In this document: in pieces, positions 6,997-13,438 of the stretch
How the letters are laid out: every line of letters starts with the position of its first letter
Position numbering within the stretch: position 1 is the first letter of the stretch
Source: Bacteroidota bacterium
Lineage (GTDB): Bacteria > Bacteroidota > Bacteroidia > Bacteroidales > VadinHA17
Reading direction: 5' to 3'
DNA length: 16,826 bases
NCBI GenBank assembly: GCA_030631445.1
Contig: DAOVLD010000012.1
Coordinates: forward strand, 1 to 16,826
Made by a program: the position numbers and the translations under genes
The notes under the pieces: model-generated
Databases searched by the model: none
Seen by the model: only the letters and a program-made list of their open reading frames with translations
What the model was told of the DNA's origin: nothing

Positions 6997-7156
6997 GTGA
7001 AATATGCTCCTTCCCTGGTGAAATATTTTCGTGCCTCAAATTTTACCCTGTGAAACCCCAGCAAAGCTGGGAGCAACGAAGTTGCTGTTTCACAGGGTGA
7101 ACCCCGATACAGTCATTCTTCCTTACGGGGCAGGCAGGGCAAGCGTCGCATTTCAC
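6997..7156. repeat. Cluster of GTGAAAT motifs in the thiamine/feo spacer
   Basis: GTGAAATAT occurs at 6997-7005 and again at 7018-7026, exactly 21 bp apart. GTGAAAC lies at 7050-7056, GTGAAC at 7097-7102, and the inverted form at 7088-7093 (TTTCAC) and 7150-7156 (ATTTCAC). Two of these copies form the base stem of the three-way junction at 7045-7098. The remainder of the 452-nt spacer 6868-7319 has no gene. Confidence 0.5.
7045..7098. other. Perfect three-way-junction palindrome (54 nt)
   Basis: Stem P1 pairs ACCCTGTGAAAC (7045-7056) with GTTTCACAGGGT (7087-7098), 12 bp. Directly stacked inside are P2, CCCAGC-AAA-GCTGGG (7057-7071), and P3, AGCAAC-GAA-GTTGCT (7072-7086). All 54 nt are accounted for: 48 are paired, the two triloops are the only unpaired bases, and there is no junction linker. 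It is GC-richer than its surroundings. It sits 166 nt upstream of the feoAB promoter element. No T-tract follows, so a simple terminator role is not evident. It could be a structured RNA, a DNA cruciform or a dispersed repeat unit. Confidence 0.8.
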
Positions 7157-7240
7157 GTGGCAAGCTTTTGTCTTTTATCTTGTTACAATGAAATAATAAC
7201 AAATACATTATCTGATGCTCTAAAATACTACTATATGGTA

Positions 7241-7271
7241 TTGTTTAGAAGCATTATTAATAGTACGTTTG
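7241..7271 (+). promoter_or_regulatory. feoAB promoter (-33 TTG / -7 TACGTTTG)
   Basis: TTG at 7241-7243, a 20-nt spacer, and TACGTTTG at 7264-7271 match the Bacteroidota consensus in both sequence and spacing (19-21 nt). The predicted transcript start near 7278 gives a leader of about 42 nt. This is the best promoter in the window. I could not identify a convincing Fur or DtxR-type operator over it. Confidence 0.65.
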
Positions 7272-7290
7272 CAAAATGAAAAATAAACTG

Positions 7291-7312
7291 ACCGGCAGGC
7301 AACACCGCCGGT
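7291..7312 (+). promoter_or_regulatory. Leader hairpin abutting the feoAB start codon
   Basis: ACCGGC (7291-7296) pairs with GCCGGT (7307-7312) around a 10-nt loop. It ends 7 nt before ATG at 7320, so it covers the usual ribosome landing zone within the short predicted leader. No T-run follows, making translational control or mRNA stability likelier than termination. Confidence 0.5.
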
Positions 7313-7319
7313 TCTTGAA

Positions 7320-9833
7320 ATGAATTTATCACAACTAAATAATAATGAAGAAGGAATAATCACAAAAGTGAGAGGGCGGGGTGCGTTCAGGAAAAGGATA
7401 ATGGAAATGGGATTCGTTAAAGGGAAAAAAATAAAGGTTATTAAAAATGCCCCACTGCAAGATCCTATCCAGTATTCCATAATGTCATATGAGGTTTCCC
7501 TGAGGCGTAGCGAAGCACAACTTATTGAGATTGTTACAATTGAAGAAGCACAAAAAAATGGAATTAAAAATTTCAATGGAACAGAAACTGAAGAATCTTT
7601 TGTACGTACTGCCAGAGTAAAAGGTAAACATATAAATGTAGCCCTTGTTGGAAACCCCAACTGCGGAAAGACCACTCTGTTCAATCATGCTTCCCACTCA
7701 CGCGAGCATGTCGGAAATTATGGCGGAGTTACAATTGATTCAAAAATTGCTACTTTCAAACGGGGCGACTATACTTTTGAACTTATTGATCTTCCCGGAA
7801 CATATTCTTTATCAGCTTATTCACCTGAAGAGATCTTTGTCAGGAAACACATTTTCGGAAAGATGCCGGACGTAGTGATCAATGTGGTTGATGCATCTAA
7901 CCTTGAAAGGAACCTGTTTCTTACTACTCAGCTGATAGACATGGATATACGTGTTGTTATGGCACTAAACATGTATGATGAACACCTTAAGCGGGGCGAC
8001 CACTTCGATTACAATTCTCTTGGGAAAATGATAGGTATCCCCATTATACCTACAATTAGTTCAAAGGGATCAGGGATAAAGCAACTCTTTGATAAAGTAA
8101 TTGATGTTTATGAAGACCGGGATCCTGATTTGAGACATGTACATATTAAATACGAAAAACCGGTCGAAGATTCTCTTAAAATATTGCAGGATATTATCTG
8201 GGAAAATAAGACACTGACAGATAAAGTATCCTCACGATTCTATGCAATTAAACTGGTTGAAAAAGATAAGGCTGTTCATTTCTCCCTTTCCAGATGGCCC
8301 AACTACAAAAAGATCAATGATACTACAAAAAAAGAAATATCCAGTCTTGAAAACCAATACAAAGAAGATACAGAGACACTTATTACTGATGCAAGGTATG
8401 GGTTTATTGCCGGTGCACTAAAAGAAACTTATAAAAACGGGACAGTTGAAAGAAACGTTACAAAGCGAATTGATGATTTTATAACTCATAAGCTGTTCGG
8501 ATTCCCTATCTTTTTCATCGCTATGTTCATTATGTTCTTTTCCACATTCGAGCTGGGAAAGTTTCCAATGCAATGGCTGGAAATAATAATTGGCTGGCTC
8601 TCCGGCTGGTTGAACGGAGTTATGCCTGACGGACCATTAAAAGCCCTTCTGGCAGATGGTATTGTAAGCGGTGTCGGAAGTGTTATCGTGTTCTTGCCTA
8701 ATATCCTGATCCTTTTCTTCTTCATATCACTTATGGAAGATACAGGCTATATGGCAAGGGCTGCTTTTATTATGGACAAAGTAATGCATAAGATCGGACT
8801 GCATGGGCAATCGTTTATTCCGCTTATCATGGGATTTGGATGCAATGTACCTGCTATAATGGCTACACGTACAATCGAAAATCGTAATAACAGGCTGCTC
8901 ACTATTCTTATCAACCCATTTATGTCATGCAGTGCACGACTTCCCATTTATATTCTCCTGATTGGTGCATTTTTTCCTAAAAACCCGGGTATTATTCTGT
9001 TTATGATGTATTTTACCGGAGTTATCCTGGCTGCAGTTGTTGCAGTTATCCTGAAAAAAATATTTTTCAGAACCGAGGAGGTGCCTTTCGTAATGGAACT
9101 CCCACCCTATAGAATGCCAACTATGAAGTCAACTCTGAAACATATGTGGAATAAAGGATTTCAATATTTAAGAAAAATGGGGGGAGTGATACTTGTAGCT
9201 TCAATATTAATATGGGCACTTGGATACTACCCAAGGAATGTATCCTATTCAATTGATTATAATAATATGATTGAAGAAACTATTAAGCAAGCTGAAAAGG
9301 AAAAAGCATTGATTTCCAACACTGAAACTAGAGCCTTAGAAAAACTTGAACTGCAAAAAAACAGTAAAATCAAAACATTACAACTCCGGCAACAAGCAGA
9401 ACATCAGGAAAAATCATATATCGGACAAATCGGGTATTTCATTGAACCGGTTATTAAACCATTAGGATTTGACTGGAGAATGGGGGTCTGTCTTCTCTCC
9501 GGGATCGCTGCAAAAGAAATTGTCGTTAGTACAATGGCAGTCCTTTATCAGGCAGGAATTGATTCGGATGGTGCTTCCGAAACCCTGGTACAAAGAATTA
9601 AAGAAATTCGCTATAGTGAAGGCGAAAGAAAAGGTGACCCTGTTTTCAATCCTCTTATAGCTTTAGCATTCTTAATATTTATCCTGGTCTATTTTCCATG
9701 TGTTGCAGTTATTGCAGCAATAAAAAAGGAATCAGGTAGCTGGAAATGGGCAGTTTTTAGTATTGTATATACAACAAGTCTTGCGTGGATACTCTCTTTT
9801 ATGGTTTATCAGGTTGGAAGCCTGTTTGTTTAG
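7320..9833 (+). CDS. feoB: FeoA-FeoB fusion, ferrous iron transporter
   Basis: It is an inner-membrane Fe(II) uptake system. Residues 1-75 are a FeoA SH3-like domain (LSQLNNNEEGIITKV, then RIMEMGFVKGKKIKV), fused to FeoB. The FeoB G domain starts near 105: G1 GNPNCGKTT (111-119), G2 around Thr138 in NYGGVTID, G3 DLPG (157-160), G4 NMYD (217-220) and G5 SSKGSG (237-242). The membrane part (from about 395) carries the conserved Cys508 in GFGCNVPA and Cys537 in MSCSARLP, plus Gate-type GIAAKEIVVSTMAVLY near the end. A charged, coiled-coil-like insert at about 648-702 precedes the last helices. At 837 residues it is complete; FeoA-FeoB fusions are common in Bacteroidota. It is followed after 96 nt by the Cys-rich partner, a typical feo layout. 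The start is fixed by the FeoA domain and the promoter. Confidence 0.96.
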   Translation: MNLSQLNNNEEGIITKVRGRGAFRKRIMEMGFVKGKKIKVIKNAPLQDPIQYSIMSYEVSLRRSEAQLIEIVTIEEAQKNGIKNFNGTETEESFVRTARVKGKHINVALVGNPNCGKTTLFNHASHSREHVGNYGGVTIDSKIATFKRGDYTFELIDLPGTYSLSAYSPEEIFVRKHIFGKMPDVVINVVDASNLERNLFLTTQLIDMDIRVVMALNMYDEHLKRGDHFDYNSLGKMIGIPIIPTISSKGSGIKQLFDKVIDVYEDRDPDLRHVHIKYEKPVEDSLKILQDIIWENKTLTDKVSSRFYAIKLVEKDKAVHFSLSRWPNYKKINDTTKKEISSLENQYKEDTETLITDARYGFIAGALKETYKNGTVERNVTKRIDDFITHKLFGFPIFFIAMFIMFFSTFELGKFPMQWLEIIIGWLSGWLNGVMPDGPLKALLADGIVSGVGSVIVFLPNILILFFFISLMEDTGYMARAAFIMDKVMHKIGLHGQSFIPLIMGFGCNVPAIMATRTIENRNNRLLTILINPFMSCSARLPIYILLIGAFFPKNPGIILFMMYFTGVILAAVVAVILKKIFFRTEEVPFVMELPPYRMPTMKSTLKHMWNKGFQYLRKMGGVILVASILIWALGYYPRNVSYSIDYNNMIEETIKQAEKEKALISNTETRALEKLELQKNSKIKTLQLRQQAEHQEKSYIGQIGYFIEPVIKPLGFDWRMGVCLLSGIAAKEIVVSTMAVLYQAGIDSDGASETLVQRIKEIRYSEGERKGDPVFNPLIALAFLIFILVYFPCVAVIAAIKKESGSWKWAVFSIVYTTSLAWILSFMVYQVGSLFV

Positions 9834-9841
9834 GAAGGGAA

Positions 9842-9921
9842 GAGTGGAAAGTTGAAAGTTGAAAGTTTGTAAAGTTCAACGCTTACTTTTTAATTTTTAA
9901 TCTTTAATTTTTAATTTTTAC
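9842..9921. repeat. Heptamer arrays between feoAB and its Cys-rich partner
   Basis: AAAGTTG-type heptamers (9848-9870) are followed by five in-register heptamers at 9887-9921: TTTTTAA, TTTTTAA, TCTTTAA, TTTTTAA, TTTTTAC. They fill almost the whole 96-nt gap. The arrays leave no recognisable promoter for the downstream gene, so read-through from feoAB is the simplest expectation. Confidence 0.7.
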
Positions 9922-9929
9922 TTTAAAGC

Positions 9930-10115
9930 ATGATACAAGAAATAATAACATATCTGATAATCGGGTTATCAATAGCATATACTCTTTTTCATACTATAAG
10001 CTTGTTCCTGCCCAATAAGCAAGATCAAGCCAATCCCGGTTGTTGCAATTCATGCACAGCCTGTTATGTAAAAAAGGATATTCTATCTTCTTTCAAGCCT
10101 CTGTCGGCTAAATAA
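9930..10115 (+). CDS. FeoB-associated Cys-rich membrane protein
   Basis: This 61-residue protein has one N-terminal membrane helix (about residues 4-27, IITYLIIGLSIAYTLFHTIS) followed by a short Cys cluster, CCNSCTACYVKK (38-49), with five Cys in total counting the pair. This is the signature of the FeoB-associated Cys-rich family found next to feoB in many bacteria, thought to assist iron delivery or sensing in the way FeoC does elsewhere; that role is inference. Its position 96 nt after feoAB on the same strand supports the assignment. ATG at 9930 is the only sensible start. Confidence 0.88.
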   Translation: MIQEIITYLIIGLSIAYTLFHTISLFLPNKQDQANPGCCNSCTACYVKKDILSSFKPLSAK

Positions 10116-10188
10116 GAACATAGCTTTGCAAACAAATATTTTAAAATAAAAATGATAATGAATCTTCATCCTTATCCCAATATTCCCT

Positions 10189-10261
10189 GCCTTGCCGGCA
10201 GGCAGACAGTATTCCATTTTTCCATTATTCCATTATTCCACTATTACTATATTACTATATC
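10189..10261. repeat. CTGCCT/AGGCAG hairpin followed by six TTCCATTA-type octamers
   Basis: In the spacer after the Cys-rich gene, CTGCCT (10189-10194) and AGGCAG (10202-10207) form a 6-bp stem with a 7-nt loop. Then 10214-10261 is six octamers in strict register: TTCCATTT, TTCCATTA, TTCCATTA, TTCCACTA, TTACTATA, TTACTATA. The array degenerates rightward, towards the DUF456 start at 10293. Confidence 0.7.
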
Positions 10262-10292
10262 TTATCCTGATGAATTAAAATTATAAGCAAAT

Positions 10293-10772
10293 ATGGTTGA
10301 TTATATTCTTGTAGCAATAGGGATCATTTTTATTATAGTTGGACTTCTCGGATGCATCTTCCCGATAATACCAGGTCCGCCGCTAAGCTTTATCGGACTA
10401 TTATTCCTTCACTTTACCGGGTTCAGGGATTTTACATCAAATTTCCTGCTATTAATGGGAGTTGTTGCTGTTGTAGTAACAATAATAGATTATATAGTAC
10501 CTATTTGGGGCACTAAGAAATTCGGAGGTTCAAAAGCCGGAGTGTGGGGTGCAACTTTAGGACTTATAGTTGGTATTTTCTTTTTCCCTCCCATAGGTAT
10601 TATTATTGGGCCTCTGGCAGGTGCTATTATTGCTGAAGTAGCACGTGGAAAAGAATTCAGCAAATCATTCAGGGCAGGTCTCGGTTCTTTGTTTGGCTTT
10701 TTACTTGGTACTGGTATTAAACTTATAGCTTCAGGAATAATGACCTATTACTTCTTCAAAGAGCTTTTTTAA
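10293..10772 (+). CDS. DUF456 family membrane protein
   Basis: This 159-residue integral membrane protein is of unknown function. The family hallmark is the opening IGIIFIIVGLLGCIFPIIPGPPLSFIGLLFL (first two helices with the PIIPGPP turn near residues 25-31), followed by a third helix (~50-68), the KKFGGSKAGVWGA loop (76-88), a Gly/Pro-rich helix pair FFFPPIGIIIGPLAGAIIAEV, and a last segment after ARGKEFSKSFRAG. Gly-rich packing resembles glycine-zipper membrane proteins. ATG at 10293 is suitable. It lies downstream of the feo genes on the same strand but after a 177-nt repeat-filled spacer. No functional link to iron is evident. Confidence 0.85.
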   Translation: MVDYILVAIGIIFIIVGLLGCIFPIIPGPPLSFIGLLFLHFTGFRDFTSNFLLLMGVVAVVVTIIDYIVPIWGTKKFGGSKAGVWGATLGLIVGIFFFPPIGIIIGPLAGAIIAEVARGKEFSKSFRAGLGSLFGFLLGTGIKLIASGIMTYYFFKELF

Positions 10773-10774
10773 AA

Positions 10775-10826
10775 TTAATTACGTTATTAATTACGTTATT
10801 AATAACGTTATTAATAACGTAATTAA
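10775..10826. repeat. 52-nt AT-rich palindrome made of 12-nt units
   Basis: It starts 3 nt after the DUF456 stop. The 52 nt are self-complementary around the centre between 10800 and 10801, except for one symmetric mismatch pair, giving a 26-bp fold-back with no loop. The same sequence is also about three tandem 12-nt ACGTTATTAATW units ending in a partial one. It lies between convergent genes, so it may act as a terminator or transcript-end stabiliser, but it lacks the GC-rich stem and T-tract of a classical one. Confidence 0.75.
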
Positions 10827-10912
10827 ATTCAGATTTTATTTGTTTTTTGGAATTTAATATTTACTGTTTTCTGCCAAAATTTAACAGAATTTGAATTGCA
10901 AGGCACTAACCT

Positions 10913-11009
10913 GAAAAATTCATGAATTCTATGAACCGAGCTTGCGAGCTCACCGGAGGTAATTTTTCTGCTGACGTAGGAAAAATGATAATATTTATGA
11001 ATACGTCAG
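10913..11009. other. Alternative-pairing / possible pseudoknot region downstream of arcB
   Basis: AATTTTTC at 10961-10968 can pair either with GAAAAATT at 10913-10920 or with GAAAAAT at 10980-10986. The loop of the second hairpin contains CTGACGTA (10971-10978), which is fully complementary to TACGTCAG at 11002-11009, allowing an H-type pseudoknot. Inside the first option lies a small GAGCT-TGCG-AGCTC hairpin (10938-10951). The region ends 11 nt past the minus-strand arcB stop. No further gene is seen in 10773-11019. Confidence 0.4.
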
Positions 11010-11019
11010 ACTAAACAGA

Positions 11020-12021
11020 CTATTGGCCTAATGTTGCCACCATTATTGCTTTAATTGTATGCAACCTGTTTTCAGCTTCATCAAAAACAACAGAAGCATC
11101 TGATTCAAAAACATCTTCAGTTACTTCCATTGCATCAAGCCCAAACTTCTGAAATATTTCCTCTCCTACTTTTGTCTCCCTGTTATGAAAAGCAGGCAAG
11201 CAATGCAGTACCTTAACCTTAGAATTAGAGGTTAATTCTAAAACATTCTCATTAATCTGGTATGGTTTAAGCAATTGTATTCTTTCCTCCCAGACTGAAT
11301 CGGGTTCACCCATTGAGACCCAAACATCCGTATAGAGAAAATCTGCTCCATTTACAGCAGTTTCAACATTATCTGTAATGGTTATGCCGGCACCGGTATC
11401 TTTTGCAATTTTCATGCAGGTATTCACCAAATCATCATTGGGCTGATAATCTTCGGGAGTAGCAGCCCGGAAGTCCATACCCATTTTTGCAGCACCAACC
11501 ATCAGTGAATTACCTACATTGTTTCTTGCATCACCCAAATAGCAAAAGCTGATCTTGTTTAAATTTTTATCAGTATGCTCCAGCATTGTCATGAAGTCAG
11601 CAAGTATCTGGGTAGGATGGAATTCATTTGTTAGCCCGTTCCAAACCGGCACACCCGCATATTTACCCAGAGTTTCAACCATATCCTGACCGAATCCACG
11701 ATATTCAATACCATCATACATTCGCCCAAGTACACGTGCAGTGTCTTTCATCGACTCTTTGTAACCTATCTGTGAACCAGATGGACCGAGATAAGTTACA
11801 TGAGCACCCTGATCTAATGCGGCAACCTCAAATGCACACCTTGTACGAGTTGATGATTTTTCAAATATCAAAGCGATATTCTTACCTTTCAAATGCTGTT
11901 GCTCGGTTCCTGCATATTTTGTTCGTTTCAACTCAAATGAGAGATCAAGCAGGTGTGAAATTTCATTTGGAGCAAAATCCAGTAACTTAAGGAAATTTCT
12001 GTTTTTAAAATTGTGAGCCAT
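11020..12021 (-). CDS. arcB: Ornithine carbamoyltransferase, catabolic type
   Basis: The enzyme interconverts ornithine + carbamoyl phosphate and citrulline + phosphate. The carbamoyl-phosphate site SSTRTR is at residues 56-61, HPTQ at 135-138, the ornithine-binding DVWVSMGE at 232-239, and the catalytic HCLPAFH at 273-279. At 333 residues it matches catabolic ArcB (about 336) and ArgF/ArgI. The sequence [34 protein letters not shown] segment (core 53-68) is close to the catabolic/ArgI type. Its position after arcC argues for the degradative direction, yielding carbamoyl phosphate for ATP synthesis; argF would be the alternative name if it were biosynthetic. ATG at 12021 is clear. No promoter of the TAnnTTTG type lies in the 249-nt spacer from arcC, so a shared transcript is plausible. 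Confidence 0.93.
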   Translation of the reverse strand: MAHNFKNRNFLKLLDFAPNEISHLLDLSFELKRTKYAGTEQQHLKGKNIALIFEKSSTRTRCAFEVAALDQGAHVTYLGPSGSQIGYKESMKDTARVLGRMYDGIEYRGFGQDMVETLGKYAGVPVWNGLTNEFHPTQILADFMTMLEHTDKNLNKISFCYLGDARNNVGNSLMVGAAKMGMDFRAATPEDYQPNDDLVNTCMKIAKDTGAGITITDNVETAVNGADFLYTDVWVSMGEPDSVWEERIQLLKPYQINENVLELTSNSKVKVLHCLPAFHNRETKVGEEIFQKFGLDAMEVTEDVFESDASVVFDEAENRLHTIKAIMVATLGQ

Positions 12022-12270
12022 ATTTTTTTCCTGTTTATAAGTTTAATAAGTTTATGAGTTTAGAATTAAGAAATTGTTGCTGGTTCAAGAGTAAAGAGTT
12101 TAAAGTTATAAAGTTATAAAGCTTAAAGTTCAAAGAGGAAGAATTCAAGGTTCAAAGTTCAAGGCTCAGTTCTTTGCGTTCATCTCTTTCTTCCTTCTTC
12201 CTTTTTTCTCCCTTTTCCCCTCTTCTCTTCCTACTCACCCACTCAACTTACTCAACTACTCAACTCTTCT
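12022..12270. repeat. arcC-arcB spacer: heptamer/octamer array, 50-nt pyrimidine tract, CTCAACTTA tract
   Basis: At 12093-12157 AAAG recurs every 7 to 9 nt (12093, 12102, 12110, 12118, 12125, 12132, then 12154). Positions 12183-12232 are 50 consecutive pyrimidines (purines on the minus strand, which is the transcribed sense for arcC-arcB). Positions 12233-12266 repeat ACTCAACT units, including the 22 nt at 12241-12262 identical to 1546-1567. No gene is seen here. Confidence 0.75.
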
Positions 12271-13227
12271 TCATTTATCATACTTCATAGTAATTTTCGT
12301 GCCGTATGATCTGTCTTCCAACTTGGTTGCTTCCGTGATAACGCTTTTCAAGCCACCTTTTTCAACAAACTGAAGGCAGGCCATGATCTTAGGAGCCATA
12401 CTTCCCTTTGAGAACATACCTTCGTTTAAATAGTGGACAGTGTCAGAATGATCCAGAAATTCTTTAATTTCCTGGTTCGGCTTCTTATAGTTTATATATA
12501 CAAACGGAACATCTGTAAGAATATAAAACTCATCCGCTTTGATCCTGGCTGCCAGTAATGAAGAAGCCAGGTCCTTATCTATTACAGCTTCTACCGGTCT
12601 TACATTTTTCTTCTCATCAATATAAACAGGCACTCCTCCCCCGCCAGCGGCAATTACAACATTTCCTTCCCTGGCAAGCTTTTCAATCACATTTTCGTTC
12701 ATTATTCCAACCGGATGGGGCGATGGAACAACCCTTCTCCATCCACCTTCAGCTTTTACTTCTTCCTTAAATAACCAACCCTTTTTCTCTGCAAGATCAT
12801 CGGCTTCCTGCCTGGAATATATCTTCCCCACTCTTTTCTGCGGATCCTGAAATGCTGTATCATTTTTATCTATCATTACCTGGGTGACAATTGTTATAAC
12901 ATTCTTCTTTATGCCATGTTTCCTCATAACATTCCTGAACACTCTTTCAATCATGTATCCAATTCCCCCCTGTGAATCAGCAACACAAATGTCAAGAGGC
13001 ATTTGAGCTATTCCATACATTTGTTCACCAGCATCATTTCTCATTAGTATATTACCAACCTGTGGACCGTTACCATGGGATATTACAAGATCATACCCCT
13101 CTTTTAACAGATATATCAGGTTCTCCAGCGTATCAGTCGTATTTTGTTCCTGTTCAATAATAGTACCAGCCTGGTCTCCCCTGAGAAGCGCATTTCCACC
13201 TAAAGCAACAACAGCTAATTTGTTCAT
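12271..13227 (-). CDS. arcC: Carbamate kinase
   Basis: ArcC uses carbamoyl phosphate and ADP to make ATP, ammonia and CO2, the energy-yielding last step of arginine or citrulline fermentation. From ATG 13227 it has 318 residues (family about 310). Motifs: ALGGNALL (8-15), SHGNGPQVGN (50-59), VADSQGGIGY (82-91), AAGGGGVPV (193-201) and VIDKDLAS (215-222), all typical of the amino-acid kinase fold of carbamate kinase. The open frame also allows a TTG two codons upstream (13233), but ATG gives the usual MNKLAVVALGGNAL start. A minus-strand TAATTTTG at 13262-13269 can serve as promoter. Together with arcB 249 nt downstream it forms an arc-type pair; arcA is not in the window. Confidence 0.95.
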   Translation of the reverse strand: MNKLAVVALGGNALLRGDQAGTIIEQEQNTTDTLENLIYLLKEGYDLVISHGNGPQVGNILMRNDAGEQMYGIAQMPLDICVADSQGGIGYMIERVFRNVMRKHGIKKNVITIVTQVMIDKNDTAFQDPQKRVGKIYSRQEADDLAEKKGWLFKEEVKAEGGWRRVVPSPHPVGIMNENVIEKLAREGNVVIAAGGGGVPVYIDEKKNVRPVEAVIDKDLASSLLAARIKADEFYILTDVPFVYINYKKPNQEIKEFLDHSDTVHYLNEGMFSKGSMAPKIMACLQFVEKGGLKSVITEATKLEDRSYGTKITMKYDK

Positions 13228-13261
13228 AATCAATTATTTAAATTCTATTGCCAGGGAAATA

Positions 13262-13269
13262 CAAAATTA
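13262..13269 (-). promoter_or_regulatory. Candidate arcC -7 element
   Basis: On the minus strand this reads TAATTTTG, matching TAnnTTTG, 35 nt upstream of the arcC ATG. No -33 match is visible at the expected distance. Confidence 0.45.
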
Positions 13270-13339
13270 CCAATTTTTTATAATTTAACGCCATAATTGC
13301 TGCTGTTTCTACAGAAGAATTGTATTGCAGTGTCAATAA

Positions 13340-13367
13340 GTTACGTGTTACGAATTACTAGTTAATG
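13340..13367. repeat. Four-unit heptamer array (GTTACGT type)
   Basis: GTTACGT, GTTACGA, ATTACTA and GTTAATG follow each other in strict 7-nt register in the divergent spacer between arcC and the lipoprotein gene. The array is short but matches the heptamer habit of other spacers in this window. Confidence 0.5.
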
Positions 13368-13398
13368 TATTTTTTAACTGAAATCGTAAAAACTTAAA

Positions 13399-13406
13399 TA
13401 AATTTG
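13399..13406 (+). promoter_or_regulatory. Promoter -7 element of the lipoprotein gene
   Basis: TAAATTTG is an exact TAnnTTTG match. The transcript would start near 13413, about 26 nt before the TTG start, which supports that start choice. Confidence 0.5.
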
Positions 13407-13438
13407 TATCTTGGTCTTTTCAAAAACTGAGTTTCAAA

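Noticed and set aside
7031..7279. 82-codon plus-strand frame before feoAB
   Set aside because: It runs through the three-way junction and the feoAB promoter, has no family resemblance, and its composition follows the structured spacer.
10189..10207. Intrinsic terminator after the Cys-rich FeoB partner
   Set aside because: The hairpin has only 6 bp and is followed by GACAGTATTCC rather than a T-tract; it is better viewed as part of the GGCAGGCA repeat group.
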